Positions 11,092 to 22,383 of a stretch of 64,000 nucleotides of DNA are shown here, in pieces. A model generated the notes under the pieces. It was given only the letters and a program-made list of their open reading frames with translations. It was not told the origin of the DNA and did not search any database. Each line of letters opens with the position of its first letter. Within the stretch, counting starts at the first letter, position 1. A program made the position numbers and the translations under genes. The stretch comes from Ophiocordyceps camponoti-saundersi (nom. inval.) (Eukaryota > Ascomycota > Sordariomycetes > Hypocreales > Ophiocordycipitaceae): assembly GCA_003339415.1 (NCBI GenBank), contig PDHQ01000017.1, positions 70,877 through 134,876 on the forward strand, written 5' to 3'.

Positions 11092-12573
11092 TCAGCTCAC
11101 CTTGAGCTGCAACCTCGCGTTCATGCCGACGATGCAACGGATCAAGTCCCAGTCGTCGTTGGCACCAACCCAATCGGTAACGACGATGCCCGTGCCAGCA
11201 CAGCCGACCTTCAGCTTCAGAGGCCCCTCGCCCTCCTGGCCGTGCCTGACGCAGATGTACTGGACGGCGGCCGGGTTGACCTTGGCCGCGATCCTCTCTG
11301 GCCAGCAAGAGGCGTTGAAGAAGTTGCTGGCGCTGAGGAAGTTGACGAAGAAGGGCGGCACCGGCGCGTCCGGCTGGTGCATCGGCATACCGGCGAGGTG
11401 AAACATCTGCTCGGCCGCCCTCTCGAGCTGGCTGTGGCTGAAGGCGATCTTCTTCTCGATGTTCTGGCTCTCGGAAACCTCGTAAAAGTCCTGTATGCGA
11501 AAGGATCCGTTGCCGCCGTTGCCGTCCTCGCAGTTGTCCGGCCACTCCTGGGCGTCGATGGCCCAGCCTCGACCGTCCCAGCAGGCGGCGCGCATATCGT
11601 CGTCGAGGGCGAAGCGGCGGATGATGACGATCTTTCCGCGGGCCTGACCGAGGGTGGGGATCTTGGGTTCCGTCCACCAGAGTTCGGGCCTCTTGTCTAC
11701 GTAGGCGGATTTGAGATGCTTGGCCATCTGGCCGTCGGTCGCCTTTCCCGTTCCCTCTCGCTTGATACTGAGGAGGATGGTCTCGGAGGGGTTATCCCGG
11801 AGGAAGCGGTATACGTCTTCGAGTAGGTTCTCCAGGTATTTGCTGCCCGTTAGGGCAACGGGAAAGATGCTGTGGACGAGAGTCAGGACGGTGTCCTTTG
11901 GGTGGGCCGAGACGCGGACGTCGAGGAAGCGGATGCCGTTGCGGACCTGGTCGGGGATTCCGACGGCTTGACAGCGGACCGAGGGGAGAGCCTTGTAGCA
12001 GGTCGGGGAGTTGTGCGTTCCGGGGATGGAGAGGAGCGTCAGGGGCCAGTCGTCGTGAAGGTCGGCCATCCAGCGCTCTAGCTTGGCCGAGGACAGGACG
12101 GCGAGGACGGCGGCGGATGGAAAGTAGACGACAGTCAGTCGAAGACGCAACGAAGAATCATCGTCGCCGCCCTCTTCTTTCCCTTCTTTCTTTTCTTCTT
12201 TCTCTTCTCCTTCCTTTCCTTCATCTTCCTCATCCAGGCTCTTCATCACCACCGAGCGAACCGACGACCCAGGAACCTCCGTCTCATAACGCCCGCCATC
12301 GCCACCACCGACTTGAAAGGTAAGCCGAAGCGCCTCAACCGAAGACGGGGCCCGAACATGAGTCGGACAAACGGTAAAGGGCGGCAAAGTAAGGGAGAGG
12401 CTCTCTGCCTTGGGCGCGTCATCCTCACCATCGGAAACCACAGCCTGAGAAGAGCCATTGAAGAGGCCGGAGACGGAGCGAAAGAAGCCATTGGGAGGAG
12501 GCCGCTCAACACGCTCGTAGCCGGTAAGCTCAAGCGGGTGAATGCTGAGGTTGCGAACGCTGAGCTTGGCCAT
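11092..12573 (-). CDS. PI-specific phospholipase C X-domain protein (bacterial-type)
   Basis: Single exon of 493 residues, starting MAKLSVRNLSIHPLELTGYE. The first 150 residues are a variable region with a very acidic EK-rich stretch (about 115-145). The catalytic X domain spans about residues 170-400, with LLSIPGTHNSPTC (His187 is the expected general acid/base) and FLDVRVSAH followed by LTLVHSIFP (second His). GKIVIIRRF and the late FVNFLSASNFFN also fit the PLC-like phosphodiesterase TIM barrel. No Y, C2, PH or EF-hand domain is present, so it resembles the single-domain bacterial type and not the eukaryotic delta type. No signal peptide is visible from this start. The stop codon lies inside a possible splice donor (AAG|GTGAGC TGA), so an alternative spliced C-terminus is possible. 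Confidence 0.88.
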   Translation of the reverse strand: MAKLSVRNLSIHPLELTGYERVERPPPNGFFRSVSGLFNGSSQAVVSDGEDDAPKAESLSLTLPPFTVCPTHVRAPSSVEALRLTFQVGGGDGGRYETEVPGSSVRSVVMKSLDEEDEGKEGEEKEEKKEGKEEGGDDDSSLRLRLTVVYFPSAAVLAVLSSAKLERWMADLHDDWPLTLLSIPGTHNSPTCYKALPSVRCQAVGIPDQVRNGIRFLDVRVSAHPKDTVLTLVHSIFPVALTGSKYLENLLEDVYRFLRDNPSETILLSIKREGTGKATDGQMAKHLKSAYVDKRPELWWTEPKIPTLGQARGKIVIIRRFALDDDMRAACWDGRGWAIDAQEWPDNCEDGNGGNGSFRIQDFYEVSESQNIEKKIAFSHSQLERAAEQMFHLAGMPMHQPDAPVPPFFVNFLSASNFFNASCWPERIAAKVNPAAVQYICVRHGQEGEGPLKLKVGCAGTGIVVTDWVGANDDWDLIRCIVGMNARLQLKVS

Positions 12574-13410
12574 TTTTGCCTCTTCCAGACTTCGTAGAAG
12601 GGAGGAGAAACAAACAAGCGAACAAAGCAATGAGTGACACCTAATCCCCCATCACTCCCCTTATCTTCACAATGTCAGGATTCAAAAAAAGAGAGACAAG
12701 GCGAGAAAGTAAGTGACTGAAAGGTCACGTCAAGGTTGCCGGGGAATTCATGGATCGTCGTCGGCCGCTGTGCCGCCCGGTGTGGGAGAGCAGGGGGATC
12801 CCGGGAGCCAGGGCAAGGGGGGGACCAAAAGGGAGGCTGAAGGGCTGAAAGCTGGAGGCCATTGGACAGCGACTTGTTGTTGTTTTCGGGAAACGTAAGC
12901 ATGTTTTGCTTCTTGGTACGGATAAAACATTGACGCTGAAGACAGGCGCGCACACTTGTTCAGGCCCCTGAGAGGCTGAGACAAGAGCCACGCGATGGGA
13001 GGGAGGAGGTTCAAATTGAAGTCGGCGCGGTAAGGAAGGTTTGAAAGGTTGTTTTTTTATAGCTGTGTAGGGTAGGTAGGCTTCCTGTTGTGGGATGGAC
13101 TTGGAGCTTTGTCATTCAGTCTCAGCCTAGGAGGACGTCAACCGACGACGATTCAACGATGGCGAAGCGACGGACAGCCGCATCATCATATGTATGTCAA
13201 TATGCTGAATTGATAATCTATTCTTCTCCTCTCACGAGTAATTGCTCTACTGAATCAAAAGTCTAGACATTTATCAATGCTTTTCGTCTTCATCCTCCAG
13301 CCACAGTCGGCGTCTTCTCTTTTTCTCAGATTCCTCCCCTTCCGAAGAAAGAGATCAAGAATCCTTTCCAGCTTTTTAATGATGCGGATCATAATAACCA
13401 GCGGCTATCC
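12574..13410. other. Intergenic, no supported gene
   Basis: Promoter and 5' leader of the phospholipase gene, and the 3' flank of the repeat-protein gene. Short open frames overlap on both strands without coding character. Confidence 0.5.
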
Positions 13411-16045
13411 TTAAGCAGCCGGCGCGTTGGGGCCCACGGGAGGCGCCTGCCCAGCGTTGTCGGCGACGCCTCCGACCACCTTACCCGCCTGATCGGCCGC
13501 TCCTCCGTTCGTCTTGCCAAGGGAGTTGGCAATGAGGCTGCCCTGGGCTGGGGGCCTGCCGTCAGCGTTGCTGCGCGCGTTGAGTTTACCCGTCGTGGAG
13601 CCAGCGGTATCGGCAGCGCCTTCGGCGGGTCCTCCGGCGGGTCCTCCGGCGGGTGCGGGTGCTCCGCCCGTCTTTCCGAGAGCGCCGGTAATACCACCGA
13701 GAAGACCACCCTGAGCTGAGGGCTTCTCGGCCCGAGCATTGAGCTGGCCGGCGGGCTTGCCCACCGTATCGGCAGCGCCTTCAGCGGGTGCTCCGCCCGT
13801 CTTGCCGAGAGCGCCGATAACACTACCGAGAGGACCACCCGGAGCTGAGGGCTTCTCAGCCCGAGCATTCAGCTGGCCAGTGGTCTGGCCGACGGTATCG
13901 GTGACGCCTCCAGTAGTCTTTCCATTGACGGCATCGGTGACTCCTCCGGGCGCGCCAACGCGGTTGTGAACGCCTCCGACGGTATCGTTGACACCTCCAG
14001 CAGTCTTTCCAACGGTATCGGTGACTCCTCCCGGCGCGCCAACGCGGTTGTGAACGCCTCCGACGGTATCGATGACGTCTCCAGTAGTCTTTCCATTGAC
14101 GGCATCGGTGACTCCTCCGGGCGCGCCAACGCGGTTGTGAACGCCTCCGACGTTATCGATGACGCCTCCGCCAGTATTGCCAAGACCACCAGCAACGCCG
14201 CCGTGGAGACCGGCGGGAGGCGCGGGAGAAGGTGGCGCAGGCTTGCCGTCATCGTTCGCCCGGGCGGTCAGCTGGCCAGTGGTCGGGCCGACGGTATCGG
14301 TGACGCCTCCAGTAGTCTTTCCAACGGCATCGGTGACTCCTCCGGGCGCGCCAATGCGGTTGTGAACGCCTCCGACGGTGTGACCACCGGTGCCGACGGT
14401 ATCGGTGACGCCCCCAGCAGTCTGTCCAACGGCATCGGTGACTCCTCCGGGCGCGCCAACGCGGTTGTGGACGCCTCCGACGGTGTGACCGAGATCACCG
14501 GTGCCGACGGTATCGGTGACTCCTCCGGGCGCGCCAACGCGGTTGTGAACGCCTCCGACGGTGTGACCGAGACCACCGGTGCCGACGATATCGGTGACGC
14601 CTCCAGGAGTCTGTTCAACGGCATCGGTGACTCCTCCGGGCGCGCCAACGCGGTTGTGGACGCCTCCGACGGTGTGACCGAGATCACCGGTGCCGACGGT
14701 ATCGGTGACGCCTCCAGGGGTCTGTCCAACTCCTCCGGGCGCGCCAACGCGGTTGTGGACGCCTCCGACGGTGTGACCGAGATCACCGGTGCCGACGGTA
14801 TCGGTGACGCCTCCAGGAGACTGTCCAACTCCTCCGGGTGCGCCAACGCGGTTGTGAACGGCTCCGACGGTCTGACCGAGACCACCGTTGCCGACGGTAT
14901 CGGTGACGCCTCCAGGAGTCTGTCCAACTCCTCCGGGTGCGCCAACGCGGTTATGAACGGCTCCGACGGTCTGGCCGAGACCACCGTTGCCGACGGTATC
15001 GGTGACGCCTCCAGGAGTCTGTCCAACTCCTCCGGGTGCGCCAACGCGGTTGTGAACGTTGTGAACGGCTCCGACGGCCTCACCGAGACCGCCGTTGACG
15101 CTGTTAGGGTGGCCGGCCGGAGGAGGAGACGGGGGCTTGCCGTCATCGTCAGCCCGGGCGGTCAGGTGGCTAGTGGTCTGGCCGACGGTATCGGTGACGC
15201 CTCCAGGTGTCTGTCCAACGGTATCGTTAACTCCTGCGGGCGCCTTGCCAACGCGGTTGTGAACGCCTCCGACGGCCTGACCGAGACCGCCGTTGACGCT
15301 GTTAGGGTGGCCGGCCGGAGGAGACGGGGGCTTGCCGTCATCATCAGCCCGGGCGGTCAGGTGGCTAGTGGTCTGGCCGACGGTATCGGTGACGCCTCCA
15401 GGTGTCTGTCCAACGGCATCGTTGACTCCTGCGGGCGCCTTGCCAACGCGGTTGTGAACGCCTCCGACGGCCTGACCGAGACCGCCGGTGACGCTGCTAG
15501 GGTGGCCGGCCGGAGGAGACGGGGGCTTGCCGTCGTCGTCAGCCCGAGCGGCCAGCTTTCCGGGAGCGGAGCCAGCGGCATCATGGACACCACCAGCAGC
15601 GTTGCCCACGTTCTCGGCGACTCCTTCGGGCGCCTTGCCGACGCGGTTGTGAACGTCTCCGACGGTCTGCTTTCCGGGAGCGGGGCCAGCGGCATCAGGG
15701 ACACCACCAGCAGCGTTGCCCACGTTCTCGGCGACTCCTTCGGGCGCCTTGCCGACGCGGTTGTGAACGTCTCCGACGGTCTGCTTTCCGGGAGCGGGGC
15801 CAGCGGCATCATGGACACCACCAGCAGCGTTGCCCACGTTCTCGGCGACGCCGCCGCCGACACTGTTGGGCCCGGAAGTCTGAGAGCAGGTCAGTCACGG
15901 AAGTGAAAGTAGGAAAGGGGGGGGGGGCGCGGTTCCGAAGCACCTTGTCACCGTTAGGGTCTTGGCCTGGCCGGTTTGTCGGCGCAGCCATGGTGCCAGA
16001 GGCGAGGCACATGGCGATGAGAGCGGCTCCGGTTGAGTACTTCAT
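13411..16045 (-). CDS. Secreted glycine-rich tandem-repeat protein
   Basis: Two exons: 16045-15944 (34 codons) and 15879-13411, giving 856 residues. The 64-bp intron has donor GTGCTT and branch ACTGACC. The N-terminus MKYSTGAALIAMCLASG plus TMAAP is a clear signal peptide with cleavage likely after Ala. The mature protein is almost wholly repeats rich in Gly, Val, Thr, Asn and Asp, built on HNRVGAPGGV, GQTPGGVTDTVG and GLGHTVGGV (33-residue unit), with spacer blocks such as ARADDDGKPPSPPAGH. There are no Cys in the repeats, no hydrophobic C-terminal tail for a GPI anchor (it ends GPNAPAA) and no dibasic KR spacing. It is probably an extracellular or cell-wall protein; the low-hydrophobic GxVxDxVG pattern also recalls LEA-like disordered proteins. 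I do not recognise a named family. Confidence 0.75.
13950..15860 (-). repeat. Tandem nucleotide repeats inside the secreted repeat gene
   Basis: On the plus strand the phrase GCGCCAACGCGGTTGTGAA recurs about every 99-109 bp between 14449 and 15050, and in longer spacing outside that range. At 15540-15840 a different, near-identical unit (about 120 bp) repeats three times. High identity between units implies recent expansion or gene conversion. Confidence 0.8.
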
Positions 16046-17469
16046 TTTGGCTGATGGTGTAGTTATTTGGTTTTTGTCTTGTTGTGCGGGGAGAGGACGC
16101 CGGGAGGCTTTAGAGTTGATGGATCTGTTTGTGATGGGAAGGTGATGAAAAGGCTGAAGCCGATGAAGAATCAAAATCAACGGGCGGATAGAGCCGGCTC
16201 TTTATACGCCGTGTCGTCTTTCTTGTTTTTCTTTTCTCACTCTGCCATGATGGCTCGCCGGCCCAGAGCTGCTATGTCACGGCATCATCGGATGACGTCG
16301 GCAGTGGGGGTGAAGAGGAATGGCACATCGCAAGGCAACCGAAAGACACGGCGAGGGCCGCGCCGAGGAATGTGTCTGCGGCGAGCGTCAGACTTTCAGA
16401 CAGCAGCCACGCAGCGCTGGGCCGGGCCGTCGGGTGAGCGACCAGGAGATGGGGACGATGGGAGTTGCCAAAGGGTTGGGATTTTAGGCTTCTTTTCTTT
16501 CTAGGCGACGAAACGACGCTTCGAGTGGGCGGAGGAGGAGGATGTGAATCGTGGATGGATTGATTGATGGGCGATTGATGAGGGGGGGATTGCCTCTTCC
16601 TCGATGCCTCTTCCTCAGACAGCCGTCGTCAACGTCGTCTTTGACAAGAGCCTCATGGCTTACATCATGATACTGGCTTACATACACCTACGGCAACGGC
16701 AACAGCAGCTGGCTGGCTCCTGCCAACCTTGGTCTCAGCATCATCGTCCAGCGGCGTCTTAGAAGGCATTGTCTCGTCTTATAAAAATTGCCCGACAGAG
16801 ACATCCGAAAGGTTTGACTTTCAAAATCGTTGGCTGATGGCTGGTGTACGAGGTAAAAGAAGAGGAGGAAGAAGAAAGGAGAAAAGTCGATTTGAGACGA
16901 CGATTGTCTGAATCAAAACCTACGTCATCGAAAAATCACGGGAACAGCTAGTTTCGTAAAGAGAAGAAGAATCATTGATTGAATTGACATTACTTTCTGT
17001 GACGGTAGGAAAAAAAAATGCACCAAGACTTCAAAAAAGATCATCTTTTTTTTTTCTTGTTGGTCCTTGATCATCGTCAATTGTTCAATTTCATCGGTTT
17101 TTTTTGGGGGGGGCAGGGTATGAGAGTGAACGTCTTGTCAATCTTGCCTCCCCTTTTGGCCACGACTGCGATTGGCATTTCGAGTCGTGGCGATGAAAAA
17201 GGGGGAGGGAAGAAAGAGAGAGAAGAGAAGGAAAACAAAACAGTATCAAGAACAGGAAAAGACAAAAGATAAGGCAAAGAAAAAAGACTGAACAATCATG
17301 TGAAAGAAAGGAAATGAAGAAAGCGAGCGAGTGTGTGTGTGTGTTCCGGGATCAACCGTCGCTCTATCCACCCCCCTTTCTCACCCCAACTCCTCCCACC
17401 TCAACTCCTCCATCCGCTCTATCGCGAAAACAAAAAATGACAACCAAAGTAGAGAAAACCGTAACGCCC
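16046..17469. other. Intergenic, no supported gene
   Basis: Promoter of the repeat-protein gene and 3' flank of the next gene. Purine-rich plus-strand tracts (GAAAGAGAGAGAAGAG near 17212) and T/A homopolymers are present. No coding region can be supported. Confidence 0.5.
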
Positions 17470-18039
17470 TTACAGGCCCATGCAGATACGCTTAGCAGGG
17501 CTGCTAGCCCGGGAGTCATCATCATCATCATCGCTATCCTCCTGTCGACGACGGGAGAGGTTAGCGACGGCGGCCTCGTCACCGATGAGATTGCCAGCGC
17601 CCGTGATGATGAGGCCGGCGTCGACGTGAATGGTGAGAGGACGAGGCCTTCCCTCCTCGTCGATCATGGGGATGCCGCACTTGCCGGCGCTGCCGTCCTT
17701 GAGGGCCTTGAGGAAGGCGTCGGCGTTGGCCTTTGCGCTGGATTCGATGGTGTCGGCCAGGCAGACGGTGTTGTTGTCTCCCGAGACGGTGACGGAGGTG
17801 TTGATGCGGAAGTTGATGGCGGAGAGGGACTCTAGGTCCGAGTCCTCGTCCTCGGACGTGTCGACCGAGACGCTCGAGTTGCCGAGCCGGACGGCGCGGG
17901 AGAGGTCGATGTTGGGCCCGACGACGCGGTTGTAGGCCGGGGGAGGGGTGATGGAGCGAGCATCGGTGGTGGTGGAGTTGTTATTGGTCTTGACGAGGAA
18001 TCGGGAGGGGATGGTGGTGGTTCTCATGGGAGTCTCCAT
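17470..18039 (-). CDS. Conserved small acidic fungal protein, function unknown
   Basis: Single exon of 189 residues starting at METPMRTTTIPSRFLV, with a good context (AAAATGG). It is Ser/Thr-rich at the N-terminus. A middle block (NIDLSRAVRLGNSSVSVD, then TSEDEDSDLESL, then NFRINTSVTVSGDNNTV) looks conserved, followed by a second block (HVDAGLIITGAGNLIGDEAA) that may form short beta strands. The end is RRRQEDSDDDDDDSRASSPAKRICMGL in pattern: basic, acidic run, then a PAKR basic cluster that could be a nuclear signal. No signal peptide or membrane segment. I recognise it only as a hypothetical protein of filamentous fungi. Confidence 0.75.
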   Translation of the reverse strand: METPMRTTTIPSRFLVKTNNNSTTTDARSITPPPAYNRVVGPNIDLSRAVRLGNSSVSVDTSEDEDSDLESLSAINFRINTSVTVSGDNNTVCLADTIESSAKANADAFLKALKDGSAGKCGIPMIDEEGRPRPLTIHVDAGLIITGAGNLIGDEAAVANLSRRRQEDSDDDDDDSRASSPAKRICMGL

Positions 18040-20991
18040 TTTTGATGAGATTTTCAAAGGCTGAAAGGTATGTGAGTGTTGAGTGTGTAGAGACTTGATG
18101 ACGAAGATGTGTCTCTGAGAGAGAGGGAAGGGGGAGAGAGGATGTGTGAGTTTGTGTGTGGGAGAGGGAGAGAGACCACGATGATGATGATGATGGTGAT
18201 GGTGATGATACGGGTAGTGGGGAAGGGAAGGAACAGCCAGTTTATATAATAATCGAAAGAACAAGACAACTCATCAAGAACAAGACTCAGATGCAGAAAA
18301 GAAAACAACCATCAATCAACACAATACAGACTCCTTCTCTATTCAAGAATCGGACGAGGGCGGACCTTCTTTTCATATCGGAGAAGAAGCAAAAAGACCA
18401 TGTTTTATTCTTCCCTTCGGACTTTTCGCATGAATAATAACGAACAATATCGCCCGGACAGCGTCAAAAGGAAGAAGAATAGGAGCGCTGAATAGAGACG
18501 GGGGTGAAAGGCGGGTGGAGAATGTCATGGCCGAAAGCGGGAGAGAATAGAAGAGGGTACGGCTTAGAATAGGGAGGTACATGCAGACGTGCGGCTATTC
18601 ATGCAGGCATAGACGTATTGTCCTCTAGGTGAGAATACATGCAAGAAGAAAGGAAAGGGTGGGAGATGGAATAGCTGGCCGGCTGCCTACCGCCTACCGC
18701 CTACCAGCTCTTCCTTCCTATTGTCTATTCAACTGTATTATTGTTGGTTCCTATTGTCGTTGTGAACCAACCCTTTTCCGCTCCTAAACAGGTCTAGTCC
18801 CGTCTTAAAGGGGCTTAGTCTGGTAAGGAAGGAAGCGGGGGAGGTGGGGTTCATATCTCAGCCTATCACCTACCAGCACCAGCGACCACCGCCTCACCTC
18901 AACCACTCACTCACTCACTGCCTGCCTTACCACCTCACCACCTCTCTCACTCTGACTCTGCTTCTGATTCACTCTGACTTTCTCCCCCCCCCCCCCGGCC
19001 TGTGTCGCTGCGTACCCATGTCATCAAATGCTAGCAGGAGGCCATACATATGTATGTACATACTGATGGGGGGGCCTCTCAAGGAGGAAGACAGTGAGTA
19101 CTGAGTAGTAGCCTGCAGGGACTGCCTCTAACCGGTACCCATCACAACCTCCAAGCACTGCACCTAGTAAACCTACGGGCCATACCCAAACGCCTCAATC
19201 CTAATCCTACGGAAACTAGTCCGTTTAAACGCCCGGTGGCTTGTCTGTCAATTCGAAACATCTTCTCCGATAACAGCAAGCCTCATAAACCGCCACCCAC
19301 CGATCAGCCACCCGTCCGTCCGTCCGTCCGTCCGTCCGTCTCCGCGTCTATCCGTATCTGTCCATCACCTGCCCTCCTCCTCCTCCATCTCCATCCCATC
19401 ATCTCCAATCTTTTCTCAGACAATTATGCGGACTTTGCGACAATACACTCACCGACAATAGCTGTATGTACGTAATACAGTCGACAATAGCCATGTAATC
19501 ACATCGTCAATGGAATCCACACGCCAAAACAAGGCAGCACATTGACACATTGACGCACACACACACCAAGACACTTACATACACACCACACATAGAGAGA
19601 TACACAGACCACCTGCCCCGTATCCCGCACACACCCCATCATCAACTTCTATTCTCGAAGCCCGCTTCTTCCTATTCACCAGAAGAGCACCCAACACATG
19701 CTCGCCCGCCTGCTTACCTGCTAAGCATTATTCACATCCTATTCTTCTTTCTTTCCGCCTCCCCGTCCTCCTGCTGTTCGGCCCATCTGCTTACATACGC
19801 TACACTCGTCACCGAGCCGGTGGCAGGTAGACCAGCAAAAAAACACCAACACCGACATCACAGCATAGGCAGACACCTTCAATCAAACTGGTCTTATCAT
19901 CGTCGTCATCGTCATCTTCACCTTCATCTTCTCCCCTTCAACGCTTGTCCATACACCCCCCCATAGTCCACCCCATCCTTCCCCCTCAACTACCGCCCTC
20001 TACCGCCCTCTGACCCGCTCCCACGAGGGCCGTCACCCAACCAACAATGACAACCGCCCCGTAAAGAAAAGAAAACACACACACACACACGTCAATAGGT
20101 ACAGACCAACAACATAATACCCAAATCCCATTCATACACACTCACTCATTCACTCACTCACTCACTCACAAACACGCACGCACGCACACATCACGTCTCG
20201 GCATTTGGGCCTCCCTCATCTTCTTCTAAATACGTCCCTAATCCCCTTTCCGCCCTTTGGCCCCGGCGTGTCAGTTCATCTCGTCTCCTCCTCGTCAAGC
20301 ATCTACATACTCGATAACTTGCCCAAGACACTGCCTTGCCACCATCTATTCCCTTCTCATTCCCTCTCTCATCAACGGGGAATCGACACAAGAACACGTT
20401 GAAGTTTTTTCTTTACACTTCTCCCCCCTCTATCTTCCCATTCACATTAACAAAACCCACTCAGCATCATCATCTTCGCCTCGTCGACTTGTCGTCCATC
20501 ATATCGTTTTCCCCCTTGGTTGATCCCCCTTCACCCCCTTCTGACCTCTCAATCTCAGGTAAGTTTGGGCCATGTCTCTCATCTCCTCTCATAATACAAA
20601 GCAAGAAAATTGTACCTTGTGGACGACTGGTCCTTGTTGAAAGACAGTTCATCAGGCCACTGAAGCAAATTGTCCTCGTTACCTAGAAGTAGAACATCAT
20701 CTCTCGCCCAGCCAAGGGGAGAGGAACAACAGGGAGTCACGTGCGTACACGGGGACAGCCTATGTACAGGCACCCCCCGGCCCCCGATTGAATGCCGGAT
20801 GCCGACAAAGAAGATCACCGGAAGAGTCAAGTCAAAAAAATCCAATTTCCCGCTCAGGAACCCTCCTGGTTTCGTTGAAGAAACGTTTGAACGCCGCCAG
20901 AGTGTGCATGACGCTGTTCTATCCGTAGTTTTTCTCTAAGTTAACGAGGGCCTTGTTGAATGCCCTCACCTTTTTTTTTCCCCGCCTACAA
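18040..20991. other. Three-kilobase spacer with a G-poor plus-strand leader
   Basis: 18040-18300 is the leader of the small acidic gene, with (ATG/CAT)n and GAGAGA tracts. From about 18840 to 20560 the plus strand is strikingly poor in G and rich in C, A and T, with ACTC, CACA and CATC tracts. This stretch ends in a perfect splice donor context CAG|GTAAGT at 20559-20565. It looks like a long 5' leader of an unidentified plus-strand transcript. The only frames downstream are short (ATG 20802 to TAA 20939, 46 basic residues), on the 3' flank of the SAM synthetase gene. No protein gene can be assigned. Confidence 0.4.
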
Positions 20992-22383
20992 TCAGAACTT
21001 CAGCGGCTTGGGCTTCTCCCAGCTGAACGACTGATTGGTTCCAAAGTGGCCGTTCTTGGCCGTCTGCAGATACATGGGCCGGTCAAGATCGAGCGATCGG
21101 ACGATGACGCCAGGCCGCAGGTCAAAGTTGTCCCGGATAATGGCCACGAGCTCATCCGACGTCTTGTCCGAAGTGCCGTACGTATCGACGTAAATCGACA
21201 GGGGCTCCGCCACACCGATGGCGTACGACAGCTGCACGAGAGCTCTCCGGCAAAGACCGGCAGCGACCAGGGACTTGGCGATCCACCGACCCACGTAGGC
21301 CGCAGACCGGTCGACCTTGGAGTAGTCCTTACCCGAAAAGGCGCCGCCACCGTGGGCACCCCAGCCGCCGTACGTATCGACGATGATCTTGCGGCCCGTC
21401 AGACCGGCATCGCCTTGGGGGCCACCGATGATGAAGAGACCCGATGGTTGGATCTGCGGCAGGGGAAAGAAAGGGAAAGAAGAAACGTCAGCCCTTATCG
21501 TCGCAAAGAAAAGAAAAGAAGGACTAAAAGAAAGGGAAAAAAAAAGAAAGTATTATGTGAACATGCACACTCACGTGGTAGATGGTCTTATCGTCAAGGT
21601 ACTTGGCCGGGATAGTCTTCTTAATGATCTTGTCCTTGATCTCCTTGCGCAGCTCCTCGGTAGAAATGTCGGGCGAGTGCTGGGCGGAGATGACGACGGT
21701 GTGCACGCGCACGGGCACGACGGCACCCTTGTCGTGACGGTACTCGACCGTCACCTGCGTCTTGGTGTCGGGCCGCAGCCAGGGAAGGGAGCCGTCGCGG
21801 CGGGCGGCGGCCATGGCGGCATTAAGCTGATGGGCCAGCATCAGGGTGAGGGGGAACAGTTCGGGCGTCTCGTCGGTGGCATAGCCGAACATGATGCCCT
21901 GGTCGCCGGCGCCGAGACGCTCGAGCGCCTCGTCGTAGTGCAGACCCTGGGCGATGTCGGGGGACTGCTGCTCGATGGCGACGAGGAGGTTGAGCGTCTT
22001 GTAGTCGAAGCCCTTTTCAGAATCGTCGTAGCCGATGCCCTTGACGACGTCACGGACCACCTTTTGGTAGTCCAGCTTGGCCTTGGTGGTGATCTCGCCG
22101 AAGACCATCACCATGCCCGTCTTGGTGGCCGTCTCGCAAGCCACCTTGGACAAAGGATCTTCTGCCAAACAGGCGTCGAGGATGGCATCCGATACCTGAT
22201 CGGCGATTTTGTCGGGGTGCCCTTCGCCGACAGACTCGGACTGAAATTTTGTCAGGATCAGCGGGAAAAAAAAACCCCTTTCATTGAGAAGAGAAGGGAG
22301 GGAAAGGGCCCTACGGTGAAGAGAAAGGTGTCCTGGGAGGACGGGGCGGCGTGGTGGCCGTTTGTGCCGTTGACTGCCGACAT
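20992..22383 (-). CDS. eth-1: S-adenosylmethionine synthetase
   Basis: Three exons: 22383-22315, 22240-21575 and 21453-20992, giving 398 residues. Introns are 74 bp (donor GTAGGG, branch CCTGACA) and 121 bp (donor GTGAGT); both junctions ([12 protein letters not shown] and [13 protein letters not shown]) restore family sequence. It makes S-adenosylmethionine from methionine and ATP in the cytosol. Visible motifs are the substrate-binding [11 protein letters not shown] near residue 30, signature 1 [15 protein letters not shown] near 120, and the glycine-rich signature 2 [19 protein letters not shown] near 265. The C-terminus LKPLKF-like end (PKPLKF) is complete. Length is normal. In Neurospora the gene is eth-1. 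Confidence 0.97.

Noticed and set aside
13966..15906. A 646-codon plus-strand gene
   Set aside because: It lies wholly antisense to the signal-peptide-bearing repeat gene, is repetitive only because the real gene is, and has no start, signal or domain of its own.
13411..16045. Repeat protein as a RiPP-type precursor (repeated cores with Kex2 sites)
   Set aside because: It has a signal peptide and repeats, but there are no regularly spaced KR or RR sites and no short variable core peptides; spacers have only single Arg. No DUF3328-like or tyrosinase gene is adjacent.
18156..18210. Poly-His N-terminus for the small acidic protein
   Set aside because: It comes from a CAT microsatellite in the 5' leader, upstream of the well-placed ATG at 18039.
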